64,000 nucleotides of DNA from Acidimicrobiaceae bacterium (lineage in GTDB: Bacteria > Actinomycetota > Acidimicrobiia > Acidimicrobiales > RAAP-2): assembly GCA_003132305.1 (NCBI GenBank), contig PKXJ01000033.1, positions 1 through 64,000 on the forward strand, in the 5' to 3' direction. Shown in pieces: positions 44,302 to 52,388 of this stretch; within the stretch, counting starts at the first letter, position 1; each line of letters begins with the position of its first letter. A model generated the notes under the pieces. It saw only the letters and a program-made list of their open reading frames with translations. It was not told the origin of the DNA and ran no database searches. A program made the translations under genes and the position numbers.

Positions 44302-45079
44302 GATGTAACTCGAAATTCTTTTTCGGATGGCGACTTAAAGCAGTTAGCCCAATCGTTCGACGGGCGCTCGAGCCGGAGGCCGACGCTGCAGTCCCGTCCG
44401 CTTTGTTGAGGTTCGATCCTCAGAGAGTTTGGTCTCCAACTTTTCCGGCACGATTCAGAGGGTCATCGAAACGTATGGCTGTTTCCTAATACTGTGACGG
44501 TTGTTCAGCACTTGAGCACGGCCGATTCCGCGACTCCCCCACCGAGAACAACAACTTTGTGCGGAATCATCGCCCCACCATAACAACGCATAATCCGCAG
44601 TGAAATTATGACGAGATGAATTCGATAGTGGACACTCGAATCAACCAATGAATGCGTTCTGATTTATACAACGATCCGTGGGCCGTGCAGGACTTGAACC
44701 TGCGACCCCTTGCGTGTCATGCCCATCTTTCCTGTTCACCGCTGCTTTCTGACGTCCAAATCTCGCCAAACCGTAGCACTTCTTGTCCACTGACATTCGC
44801 CATTGCGTGGACATATTCTCCGGTGTTGCTGACGGTGTTGCTGACGGACGGCCTTTACAAACCACGCAAGGGGTCATAAACCTACCTTGCGAACTCGAGG
44901 TTCAGGAGCCTGAAGATCTCCTGTTCTGGGATAGAAACTCCTCCCACTTACTGACGAAAAGCTTGCATGGAATGTGGGAGGCACAAGTCCCCAATCCGTG
45001 ACGGAACTGCCGTCCGTTTAGTTTGACAAACTGTCACTTGAAGGGACGGCAGTCATTTCGCTCTCGAATTCAGCTTGAT
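44302..45079. other. Long intergenic region at the island boundary
   Basis: No gene is supported. It holds the tRNA-Val fragment at 44679-44720 and a short tandem duplication (GGTGTTGCTGAC twice near 44822-44845). Confidence 0.45.
44679..44720 (-). other. tRNA-Val(GAC)-like 3'-half fragment
   Basis: The minus strand gives loop ATGACAC (anticodon GAC), a variable region, a T-arm GCAGGTTCAAGTCCTGC and the acceptor 3' strand ACGGCCC. The 5' side of the anticodon stem does not pair and no D-arm exists, so this is only the 3' part. It lies where the sequence passes from housekeeping-type genes to mobile and accessory genes, as expected for an attachment-site remnant. Confidence 0.65.
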
Positions 45080-45583
45080 TCACCCACTCCCGAGTTTCTG
45101 CCATTGGGAGATCAAATTCATCAGTGCCAGGAGGCTGTTGGTCAGCAACATCGCAGCGGCAAAACCGACTAGAGATCTCGAGGTCGCGGTCGTGATATCT
45201 CCGGAGAAAGCTTGATAGGCCGCGAGACAGCTCGCGATGAAGGAGACCAACGCAACCGCACCTGTTAGGGCCGTACCGGGAATGAACCGCAGTTTGTCCA
45301 TAGTCGTGGCAGCACGGTACTGGCACACCAGGTTCGCACTTCCTCGGCCGCCCAAAGTTGAAAACAGAATCGGATTTACCCCAGCAGGTGTATTTTCTCC
45401 TGCGCGACTGACCGAAACTACGACACTGCATTTCTTCTTCTCTGCCTTGTTCCATAGCAAGATCTGACTCGGAGGATTTGGTGACTTACTGAACGCACTT
45501 GGTGGAAAGTAAAGTGCCTTTGTACTCGTGGCCTCTAAGATGACTCCGACCGTCACCTCGCTAGCGACTTCGCCAGCCTTCAT
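45080..45583 (-). CDS. Hypothetical membrane protein
   Basis: A 167-residue protein overlapping the upstream cysteine-rich gene by four bases (ATGA). The N-terminal 100 residues are soluble-looking (ALYFPPSAFSKSPNPPSQ, a beta-rich pattern), and two hydrophobic helices follow (ALTGAVALVSFIASCLAAY and SLVGFAAAMLLTNSLLALM). No family is recognised. It is probably the second gene of a two-gene accessory operon whose first gene has been hit by IS21. Confidence 0.45.
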   Translation of the reverse strand: MKAGEVASEVTVGVILEATSTKALYFPPSAFSKSPNPPSQILLWNKAEKKKCSVVVSVSRAGENTPAGVNPILFSTLGGRGSANLVCQYRAATTMDKLRFIPGTALTGAVALVSFIASCLAAYQAFSGDITTATSRSLVGFAAAMLLTNSLLALMNLISQWQKLGSG

Positions 45584-46125
45584 CCAGGCACCATCGCCTT
45601 TTCCATTCCCATCCCCATTGCGTTCACCAATACTGGATGTGCGTAACTCTTGATGAAATCATCCTCATTCTCAGTCGGTCGATCCGTCAACCATTCAGAA
45701 GTTCCCAAGCATGCCGATAAGAGTGCCGCCCCGAGACGAATGAGATTCGTTGTTCGATCGCGCGAGGCATCATCTTGGGCGAATACAAGATTCTGTCGCC
45801 TAAACACTGATTCCACAAAATCCGGAGAGACTAGGTTTGTGAACTGCTCGAAGTGGTGACTTACTGCGGCTCGCCGCGACACATGAATTTCCAAGTAAGC
45901 GATGTCCTCCGCTGACAAATTTTCGGCGTGACCAGTCACGCGCCCAGTTGCACTTTCCACAACCGCAAATCCAAGACAGATGAAGCACCAGAATTCGCCC
46001 TTTCTTAGGCGATCACTGTGATCATCGCATGCCATTATGCAGCAAGATTTACAACAGCCGATGGGCTCAACATGATTTGAGGGGGCACCATGAACACATA
46101 TCCAACTGTCGTTTGCCAGTGACAT
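45580..46125 (-). CDS. Cysteine-rich hypothetical protein, 5' end replaced by an IS21 end
   Basis: About 181 residues. The cysteine and histidine cluster WICVHGAPSNHVEPIGCC, KSCCIMACDDH and FWCFIC suggests metal binding, followed by a helical domain ending HPVLVNAMGMGM. The first eight residues (MSLANDSW) come from the IS21 terminal repeat. Removing the element and one copy of the 5-base duplication joins it in frame to GTG ACC GCT TGT TGG on the far side (about 52235), giving the start VTACWICVHG. The insertion therefore cost only four or so native residues, and the IS supplies a new ATG. Its function is unknown. Confidence 0.5.
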   Translation of the reverse strand: MSLANDSWICVHGAPSNHVEPIGCCKSCCIMACDDHSDRLRKGEFWCFICLGFAVVESATGRVTGHAENLSAEDIAYLEIHVSRRAAVSHHFEQFTNLVSPDFVESVFRRQNLVFAQDDASRDRTTNLIRLGAALLSACLGTSEWLTDRPTENEDDFIKSYAHPVLVNAMGMGMEKAMVPG

Positions 46126-46191
46126 GGGACCACTAGTCGGGTGATTTTGCCAGTGACATGGGACCACCCCCGTTGCCAGTTATGGGACCAC
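46107..46191. repeat. IS21 left terminal repeats
   Basis: Three copies of TGCCAGTGACATGGGACCAC or a shortened form (46114-46133, 46148-46167, 46174-46191). IS21-family ends usually carry such multiple transposase-binding repeats. Confidence 0.85.
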
Positions 46192-46262
46192 CCTGAGGGT
46201 CCGCCACCACCAGCCGAAGAAGTATTCGGCTGGGTCTCCAGAGTCGTTGACGAGGAGACCCC

Positions 46263-46907
46263 ATGGCGTTCAGGGAGGTATCGGTGGTGCAGATCAAGGA
46301 GTTGTTGCGGCTCTGGCTAAAGGGTTCGGGAGAACGAACGATTGCCGAGAGCGTGGGTATCGATCGAAAGACGGTGCGGCGTTACCTTGAGGCCGCGAAG
46401 GCACTCGGACTCGAACGTTCGAGCAGTGAAGCGCAGCTGACCGACGAGTTAATTGGTCAACTCGTGGAACGCGTGCGACCCCACCGGCCCGACGGACACG
46501 GTGACGCGTGGCGAGTCCTTCTCAAGGAAGAAGCACGAATTAAAGCCTGGGTCGATCAGGACCTCACCGTCGTCAAGATCGGCGTGCTACTCGGACGCAA
46601 TGGGATCGTGGTGCCTCATCGCACCCTGGCGCGGTTCTGCGTCGAACGCCTGGGCACCGCGAAGCGTGCCACGACGACGGTGCGAGTGAACGACCCACCG
46701 CCCGGCGTTGAACTGCAAGTCGACTTCGGTCGTCTCGGACTCGTCCCCGACGGTGAGCGTCGCCGGGTCTGCCAGGGACTCATCTTCACCGCGTGCTTCA
46801 GTCGTCACTCGTTCGTGTGGCCGACGTTCAAGCAAACGACCGAAGAAGTCATCAAGGGCTTCGAGGCCGCGTGGGGCTTCTTCGGTGGGGTCTTTCCCGT
46901 CGTCATC
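46263..46907 (+). pseudogene. istA: istA transposase, 5' part, interrupted by the RIT-type element
   Basis: The first 215 codons of an IS21 transposase: HTH region RTIAESVGIDRKTVRRYLEAA, second HTH-like stretch, and the first catalytic aspartate in ELQVDFGRLG (D154). The native frame stops making sense after GGVFPVVI at 46907; from there translation runs into the inserted element. Joined to 50403 it restores IPDNMKS and a 518-residue IstA. Confidence 0.9.
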
Positions 46908-46910
46908 AGC

Positions 46911-46934
46911 GAATATGTTCCGCGGAACATATTC
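46911..46934. repeat. Perfect 24-bp palindrome at the left edge of the RIT-type element
   Basis: The half-site GAATATGTTCCG is followed directly by its reverse complement. It lies between the istA junction and the left inverted repeat and has no counterpart on the right side. It may be a recombinase core or crossover site. Confidence 0.75.
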
Positions 46935-46938
46935 GGGC

Positions 46939-47033
46939 TTATGTGCCCAGTTGCGTTATGTGGCGCATTCGGAGTTGAGCCGCCCAATCACGGTGGTGGG
47001 CGGGCCGGCGACGGCGATCGAGGGCACATAACG
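46939..47033. repeat. Left 95-bp inverted repeat of the RIT-type element
   Basis: Begins TTATGTGCCCAGTTGCG and ends GAGGGCACATAACG; the reverse complement matches 50307-50401 without a mismatch. Within it the outer and inner ends are themselves complementary (TTATGTGCCC / GGGCACATAA). Confidence 0.95.
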
Positions 47034-47088
47034 CTCAACTTCAGCAAAGGTGACTTCTTTATCCCCTACAGGGAGAAGGGAAGTTGTC

Positions 47089-48351
47089 ATGTTGGAGGAA
47101 TACTTCATGAAGCCGGCGACGGTCGATCGCCTTCACGGGTCGTGGATCGGTGCCGAGATCGAAACGTACGTTGCCTGGCTCGTCGACCAGGGTTACGGCA
47201 CGAAGAGTATCTGGCGTCGTGTGCCGATCGCGTTCGCCTTCGGCGAATTCGCGCGGGCTCAGGGGGCAAACGTTCTCGGTGAGTTGCCCGCGCACGTCGA
47301 GGCGTTCGTCACCGAGCGCGTCGAGCGACACCACGCGCGAACCGGGTCGACGAGAGTAATGGCGAAGGAGATCCGGGGTCCGGTGGAGCAGCTGCTCTCC
47401 GTCGTGCTTAGCGACTTTGAGTCCACTGGTCGAGCGCACCACGCGCAGCCCTTCGCCGACGACGCCCCGGGCTTCTTCGATTATTTGGTCGAAGAACGCG
47501 GCCTTCGCCCGGCGTCCGTGAACGGTTATCGCTTCCATCTCGACCGCTTCGAGGCCTACCTCTCGCGCATTGGTGTGGCGACGATCGCCGAACTCTCGCC
47601 AGCGATTCTCAGCGCCTTCGTGGTCGAACGCGCCAGCACGGGACTGTCCAAGAGCACGGTCGGCAGCGCCGCGGGGGTCCTACGAGTGTTCCTGCGCTAC
47701 GTCCACCGCCAGGGCGTACTTACGATCGACCTGAGCGACAGCGTCGGCTGGCCCCAGGTTTACCGACTCTCGAGCATCCCGCGCTCCATCTCCTGGGCCG
47801 ACGTCAACCGGGTCCTCGAAGGCGTCGAGCGCCGGAGCGAATCGGGTCGGCGCGACTACGCCATCTTGCTCCTGCTCGTCACCTACGGACTACGCGCCCG
47901 CGAGATCGCCGCGCTCACACTGGACGACATCGACTGGAAGCGCGAACGTCTGGCCATCCCCGAGCGCAAGGCCGGCCACTCGACAGCGTTCCCACTCTCG
48001 GTCGTCGTCGGTGAGGCTCTCCTCGACTACTTGCGCCAGGGTCGTCCGTCAACGACCGATCGTCACGTGTTCTTTCGCGCCGCGGCGCCACGACGTCCCA
48101 TTGGAGCCGCCGCGGTGTCGTCGCTCGCGCGTGCTCATCTGCTCAAAGCGGGCGTCGACGTTCCGCGACCGGGGTCGCATACCCTGCGCCACTCGGCGGT
48201 CCAACGTCTCGTCGACGCCGACTTCGATCTCAAGACCATCGGTGACTTCGTCGGACACCGCTCGGCCCGCTCCACCGAGGTCTACGCCAAGGTCGCCGTC
48301 GAGGCGCTGCGCGAGGTCGCCCTGGGCGACGGTGAGGAGGTCCTTCGATGA
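47089..48351 (+). CDS. Tyrosine recombinase A of the RIT-type element
   Basis: A 420-residue integrase. The ATG at 47089 follows GGGAGAAGGG at good spacing; an earlier in-frame start lies next to the inverted repeat. An N-terminal SAM-like DNA-binding region (LVEERGLRPASVNGYRFHLDRF) is followed by the catalytic domain with Arg in TYGLRAREIAAL, Lys in ERKAGHS, HTLRH, the second His in GHRSARST and nucleophile Tyr in EVYAK. It has an extra N-terminal domain of about 130 residues relative to the other two. ATGA overlap with recombinase B. Confidence 0.93.
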   Translation: MLEEYFMKPATVDRLHGSWIGAEIETYVAWLVDQGYGTKSIWRRVPIAFAFGEFARAQGANVLGELPAHVEAFVTERVERHHARTGSTRVMAKEIRGPVEQLLSVVLSDFESTGRAHHAQPFADDAPGFFDYLVEERGLRPASVNGYRFHLDRFEAYLSRIGVATIAELSPAILSAFVVERASTGLSKSTVGSAAGVLRVFLRYVHRQGVLTIDLSDSVGWPQVYRLSSIPRSISWADVNRVLEGVERRSESGRRDYAILLLLVTYGLRAREIAALTLDDIDWKRERLAIPERKAGHSTAFPLSVVVGEALLDYLRQGRPSTTDRHVFFRAAAPRRPIGAAAVSSLARAHLLKAGVDVPRPGSHTLRHSAVQRLVDADFDLKTIGDFVGHRSARSTEVYAKVAVEALREVALGDGEEVLR

Positions 48352-49301
48352 ACGACCACCTCGCCACTGCCGCCACCGACTTCCTCGCTCACCAGCGAGC
48401 CCTCGGGCGCAAATACCGGACCGAGGAGGCCACACTGCGCCTGCTGCTCGCCTTCGCCGACGAGCGTCACGTGAAGGATCTGCACGAGCTGACGCCCGCG
48501 GTCCTCGACGATTTCGTCGCGTCGCGGCCACGGACCCGAGCGCGCAGTTTCAACCACCTCGTCGGGATCCTCGGCTGCTTCCTTGACTGGGCCGTGAGCC
48601 AACAGCGCTTGGCCGTGTCACCGCGGCGCCCGACTCGGCGACGCGAAACCGATCAACGCTTACCGTTCCTCTTTGACGTCGCGCAGGCTCGTCGACTGCT
48701 CGAGGCGGCCGCGGCCCTGCCCGACAACGCGAGAGCGACGAATCGCGGACCGACCTATCACGCCATCTTCGCCCTCTGTTACGGCCTGGGTCTGCGTGCC
48801 GGAGAGGCGTGTGGCCTTCGCCGCGGCGACGTCGACACCGAGCGCCAACTCCTCGTCGTGCGCGGTGGAAAATTCAACAAGAGCCGCCTCGTTCCCTACG
48901 GGCCGCGCGTCGGCGAACTTCTCGCTCGCCAGGTCGAGCGGCGCGGCGGGAGCGACGACGATCCGCTGTTCAGCTTCGACGGCCAGCGTGGCGTGCACCC
49001 CGGCAGCGCCAGCCAGACGTTCCACCGTCTCGTCGTCGAGTTGGTCCTCCCCGTCCCCGACGGCGTCGGCGCACCTCATCTGCACTCGCTTCGCCACTCC
49101 TTCGCGGTGGGGTGCCTGTCGCGCTGGTATCGCGAGGACGTCGACCCCCAGAGTCGCCTCTACCGACTCTCCACGTTCATGGGACACGTCGACCCCGCGT
49201 CCACGGCCGTCTATCTGACCATCACGCCGCAACTACTCGCCGAGGCGCATCGACGGTTCGAGGCCTTCGCTCACCCGGTCTGGTCGGAGGTGACGCCGTG
49301 A
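48348..49301 (+). CDS. Tyrosine recombinase B of the RIT-type element
   Basis: A 317-residue integrase with the N-terminal core-binding domain (FLAHQRALGRKYRTEEATL). The catalytic set is Arg in YGLGLRAGEACGLR, Lys in GGKFNKSRLV, HSLRHSFAV, GHVDPAST and Tyr in AVYLTI. It overlaps A and C by four bases each, so the three are translated from one message. Family knowledge is that all three are needed together in RIT elements, though individual roles are unresolved. Confidence 0.93.
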   Translation: MNDHLATAATDFLAHQRALGRKYRTEEATLRLLLAFADERHVKDLHELTPAVLDDFVASRPRTRARSFNHLVGILGCFLDWAVSQQRLAVSPRRPTRRRETDQRLPFLFDVAQARRLLEAAAALPDNARATNRGPTYHAIFALCYGLGLRAGEACGLRRGDVDTERQLLVVRGGKFNKSRLVPYGPRVGELLARQVERRGGSDDDPLFSFDGQRGVHPGSASQTFHRLVVELVLPVPDGVGAPHLHSLRHSFAVGCLSRWYREDVDPQSRLYRLSTFMGHVDPASTAVYLTITPQLLAEAHRRFEAFAHPVWSEVTP

Positions 49302-50305
49302 GTGGCGCACGGCCTCTCGGGCCGCTCATCCAGTCCTTCTTCATCGACCATTTGGTCACGGTGAAGGGCCTGCGACCGACGTCGGTGCGCAGTTACCGCG
49401 ACACCATCCGGCTGCTGCTGTGTTTCGTGGCCACGGACAAGGGAACAAAGATTACGAAACTCGCCATCACGGACCTGAGCTTCGAACGAGTTCTCGGCTT
49501 TCTCTCGCACCTGGAAAACGAACGGCACAACCACGTCCGGACCCGCAATCAGCGTCTGGCGGTGCTTCACGCACTCTTTGACTACCTCGCCAGCCGAGAT
49601 CCCGAGATGCTCGGCGTCGGCCAGCGGGTGGCGGCCATCCCCATGAAGCGATCGGCCCCCGGTGAGACGCACTTCTTGGAACGCGACGAAGTCGAGGCGC
49701 TGTGGCGACAGCTTCCCCGCACGGGACGTTGGGCGTCGCGCGATCGGACCCTGCTGCTGTTCCTCTACAACACCGGGGCGCGGGTGCAAGAGGTCGCCGA
49801 CTTGAGAGTTGAACACCTTGAGCTTGGAGAGAACGCCGTGGTCCGTCTTCACGGCAAGGGCGACAAGTGGCGGAGTTGTCCGCTGTGGCACCAGACCGCG
49901 GCGCTGCTGGCCGAGTTGATCGTGTCGGACGCACCTCGAGGGACGGACGTGCCCGTGTTCACGTCGGCGAATGGCGAAGCCTTGACTCGCTCGGGCCTCT
50001 ACAAGATCGTGCGACGTCACGCCGGCCACCTCGACGACCCTCGCACCAACCGCAGGGTGAGCCCCCACCTGTTTCGTCACACTGCGGCGATGCACCTGCT
50101 CGAAGCTGGCGTTGAAATTAACGTCATACGAGGCTGGCTGGGTCACGCCGACCTCACTACGACCAACCGCTACGCCGAGATCACTACCAGAGCGAAGATC
50201 GAGGCACTCCGAAACACCGAACCTCCAGGTGCTTCGGCGGGACTCCGTCCTCGCCCTGTCTGGCGGTCCGACGAGTCACTGCTCAATTGGCTCTCCTCGC
50301 TCTGA
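49298..50305 (+). CDS. Tyrosine recombinase C of the RIT-type element
   Basis: A 335-residue integrase starting at GTG overlapping the B stop (GTGA). The core-binding part is FFIDHLVTVKGLRPTSVRSYRDTI; the catalytic residues are Arg in NTGARVQEVADLR, Lys in HGKGDKWRSCPL, HLFRHTAAMHLL, GHADLTTTNRYAE with nucleophile Tyr. It is close to XerC/D-like integrases. It ends two bases before the right inverted repeat. Confidence 0.93.
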   Translation: MSGARPLGPLIQSFFIDHLVTVKGLRPTSVRSYRDTIRLLLCFVATDKGTKITKLAITDLSFERVLGFLSHLENERHNHVRTRNQRLAVLHALFDYLASRDPEMLGVGQRVAAIPMKRSAPGETHFLERDEVEALWRQLPRTGRWASRDRTLLLFLYNTGARVQEVADLRVEHLELGENAVVRLHGKGDKWRSCPLWHQTAALLAELIVSDAPRGTDVPVFTSANGEALTRSGLYKIVRRHAGHLDDPRTNRRVSPHLFRHTAAMHLLEAGVEINVIRGWLGHADLTTTNRYAEITTRAKIEALRNTEPPGASAGLRPRPVWRSDESLLNWLSSL

Positions 50306-50306
50306 A

Positions 50307-50401
50307 CGTTATGTGCCCTCGATCGCCGTCGCCGGCCCGCCCACCACCGTGATTGGGCGGCTCAACTCCGAATGCGCCACATAACGCAACTGGGCACATA
50401 A
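50307..50401. repeat. Right 95-bp inverted repeat of the RIT-type element
   Basis: Exact reverse complement of 46939-47033. One base separates it from the resumed istA reading frame. Confidence 0.95.
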
Positions 50402-50402
50402 T

Positions 50403-51314
50403 CCGGACAACATGAAGTCGATCGTGACGACGGCCGAACACACCGCGCCACGACTCAACGACGTGTTCCTCGAATACGCACAGGCTCGCGGGTTCAGCGT
50501 CGACGCGGCGCGCGTGCGCACCCCAACCGACAAGCCCCGGGTCGAACGGACCGTTCCCTACGTGCGAAACAACTTCTTCGCTGGCGAAGTGTTCCGCGAC
50601 CTCGAGCACTGTCGCGCCCTCGCCGAGACCTGGTGCAGCGACACCGCGGGCATGAGGCTGCACGGCACCACCCAACTACGCCCGATAGAGGCGTTCCGAG
50701 CCGAAGAGTTGTGGCGTCTTCTGCCGTTGCCTGGATCCCCGTTCGACACGCCGGTCTGGAGCGAACCCAAGGTGCATCGCGATCTGCACGTCGAGGTTGA
50801 CCGGGCTCTCTATTCAATGCCGCACCAGTTTCTGGGTCAACGCGTGCGGGCTCGTCGCGACGCGACGACCGTCAAGTTCTACGTGCGTGGTGAACTAGTG
50901 AAGTTGCACCCGAGAGTGAAGCCGGGCCAGCGCTCGAGTGACTCCGCGGACTTTCCTCCGGGCACCTCGATCTACGCCACGCGTGACGTCGAGAGTCTGG
51001 CGAGAATGGCCGCTCTGCACGGGACCTTCGTCGAAACGTTCGCGCGGGCGCTGCTCGAACACCCGTTGCCCTGGACGAAAATGCGCCAGGTCTACCGACT
51101 ACTCGGTCTCGCGAAGAAGTGGGGTTCATCACGTCTCGACGACGCGTGCGCTCGCGCCCTCGACGCCGAGAGCACGGACGTGAACCTGGTGACCCGCATG
51201 CTCGAGCGCGCCAAGGAATCAACCGAGCACGACGAGCGCTTCGCGCCCGTCCTCGTTCAGGGTCGCTTCGCGCGCGACGCGGCAGAGTTTGCGGCCAAGC
51301 GAGCGAACTCGTGA
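50403..51314 (+). pseudogene. istA: istA transposase, 3' part
   Basis: Resumes with codons for PDNMKSIVTTAEHT, the second catalytic aspartate (D217 of the rebuilt protein), then PRVERTVPYVRNNFF with the glutamate (E263), and the C-terminal DNA-binding region (VDRALYSMPHQFLGQRVRARRD). An internal ATG at 50412 might still yield a 300-residue fragment, but it lacks D154 and the DNA-binding N-terminus. The stop overlaps istB. Confidence 0.9.
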
Positions 51315-52114
51315 GCCTCACGCCGACGGTCTCACCAGAACTCAAGTCGCTCATGCGTCGTCTCAAACTCGGCCAGTTGCTCGACACGTTGCCCGAGCGT
51401 CTGGCGCTTAGCCGCGCGCACCACCTCGGCGCCGCCGAGTTCTTAGAGCAACTCTTCAGTGACGAGGTGCAGCGCCGCGACGCCGCGTCGGCCGGGCTAC
51501 GCGCCAAAAAAGCTCACCTGGACTTCGCCATGGTGCTCGAGCACTGGGACGACACCGCACCCGTCACCTACGACCACGCGGTCTTGGAGGAACTCGCGTC
51601 GCTGCGCTTCGTCGACGCGGCCCAGAACGCCTTCCTGCTCGGACCCGTCGGGGTCGGCAAGACGTTCTTGGCGTCGGCGCTCGGTCACGTGGCGATTCGC
51701 CGGCGCGTGAGCGTGCACTTCGAACGAAGCGATCGGCTCTTCAAGCGTCTGAAGGCTTCACGACTCGACGCCAGCTACGACCAAGAGTTGCGCAAACTCA
51801 TCGGGGTTGACTTACTCATCCTCGACGACTTCTGTCTCACGCCCCTCGACGCGACGGAGACCAGCGATCTCTACGACCTCGTCGTCGAACGCCACCACCG
51901 CGCCTCGACGATCGTGACCTCAAACCGGGACCCGAGCGAATGGCTCGCCGTCATGGCCGACGCGCTCCTCGCTCAATCAGCGATCGACCGGTTGAAGAGC
52001 GCGGCCTACGAGCTCGTCATTGAAGGTCCCTCCTACCGCGAGCGCGAGAAGCCCACGCTCGAAGTGGAGCCTACGGAACCACGACGTTTGTCGGCATCGA
52101 GACGGACAACTTGA
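51311..52114 (+). CDS. istB: IstB, helper ATPase of the IS21 element
   Basis: A 267-residue AAA+ protein starting GTG over the istA stop. Walker A is LLGPVGVGKTFLASAL, Walker B LLILDDFCLTPLD, and sensor region IVTSNRDPSEWL. IstB regulates IstA strand transfer. It is intact, so this copy could in principle act with an IstA supplied by another IS21 of the same type. Confidence 0.93.
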   Translation: MSLTPTVSPELKSLMRRLKLGQLLDTLPERLALSRAHHLGAAEFLEQLFSDEVQRRDAASAGLRAKKAHLDFAMVLEHWDDTAPVTYDHAVLEELASLRFVDAAQNAFLLGPVGVGKTFLASALGHVAIRRRVSVHFERSDRLFKRLKASRLDASYDQELRKLIGVDLLILDDFCLTPLDATETSDLYDLVVERHHRASTIVTSNRDPSEWLAVMADALLAQSAIDRLKSAAYELVIEGPSYREREKPTLEVEPTEPRRLSASRRTT

Positions 52115-52168
52115 CAGAAAGGAGTGCGCCTTAGATAATCAACACGGCTGGTTGCGACGGACCCGAAG

Positions 52169-52219
52169 TGGTCCCATGCTTCTGGCAACGAGGTGGTCCC
52201 TTAAGACTGGCAAACGACA
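52169..52219. repeat. IS21 right terminal repeats
   Basis: Two inverted copies of the terminal motif (GTGGTCCCATGCTTCTGGCA at 52169-52188 and GTGGTCCTTAAGACTGGCA at 52194-52212), with the outer end ACTGGCAAACGACA finishing at 52219. Confidence 0.85.
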
Positions 52220-52268
52220 CCAACAAGCGGTCACGAATCCGACTGTATCGCTTGTGAAGTACAAGAAC

Positions 52269-52321
52269 GGGGCTGCTGAAGGTTCAGGTCTCAACCTGAG
52301 ACCCATATCGTCAGCAGCCCC
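52269..52321. terminator. Double hairpin, possible terminator
   Basis: An 11-base outer stem (GGGGCTGCTGA / TCAGCAGCCCC) encloses a 7-base inner stem (GGTCTCA-ACC-TGAGACC). No long T-run follows. It lies between the IS21 target site and the next gene and shares GGGGCTGCTGA...AGGTCTCA with 58930-58956. Confidence 0.5.
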
Positions 52322-52388
52322 TTTCGAGTCATTCTTTAGTGATGTATCGTTATACGGCCAATTTAGGTCTGGAGAGTTACGATTCAGC

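Larger units (their letters stand above)
46908..50402 (+). mobile_element. RIT-type element: three tyrosine recombinases between 95-bp inverted repeats
   Basis: Three overlapping tyrosine-recombinase genes lie between perfect 95-base inverted repeats (46939-47033 and 50307-50401). This is the organisation described for RIT elements (recombinase in trio). Deleting exactly 3495 bases (46908-50402) restores the istA frame and a conserved IstA motif, which defines the inserted segment. A 31-base left-only stretch with a 24-base perfect palindrome lies outside the left repeat. Confidence 0.88.
46107..52219 (+). mobile_element. IS21-family element carrying an inserted RIT-type element
   Basis: The outer ends are inverted repeats starting TGTCGTTTGCCAGT (46107 onward; reverse complement ending at 52219). 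The flanking CCAAC at 46102-46106 and 52220-52224 is a 5-base target duplication. It contains istA (split), istB overlapping istA by GTGA, and multiple internal copies of the terminal motif, all hallmarks of IS21. Without the 3495-base insertion the IS would be about 2.6 kb, a normal IS21 size. Confidence 0.92.

Noticed and set aside
44641-44877. Minus-strand 78-residue reading frame ending with GVAGSSPARPT
   Set aside because: That peptide is the usual translation of a tRNA T-arm; the frame only exists because it crosses the tRNA-Val fragment.
48809-49297. In-frame upstream extension of recombinase C
   Set aside because: It runs through recombinase B in a shadow frame, rich in Arg and Pro; the GTG at 49298 overlapping the B stop is the natural start.
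51119-51310. In-frame upstream extension of istB
   Set aside because: Lies inside istA; IstB proteins start near the GTG that overlaps the istA stop.
52020-52388. In-frame upstream extension of the protein at 52389
   Set aside because: The extension crosses the end of istB, the IS21 terminus and a hairpin, so it cannot be native.
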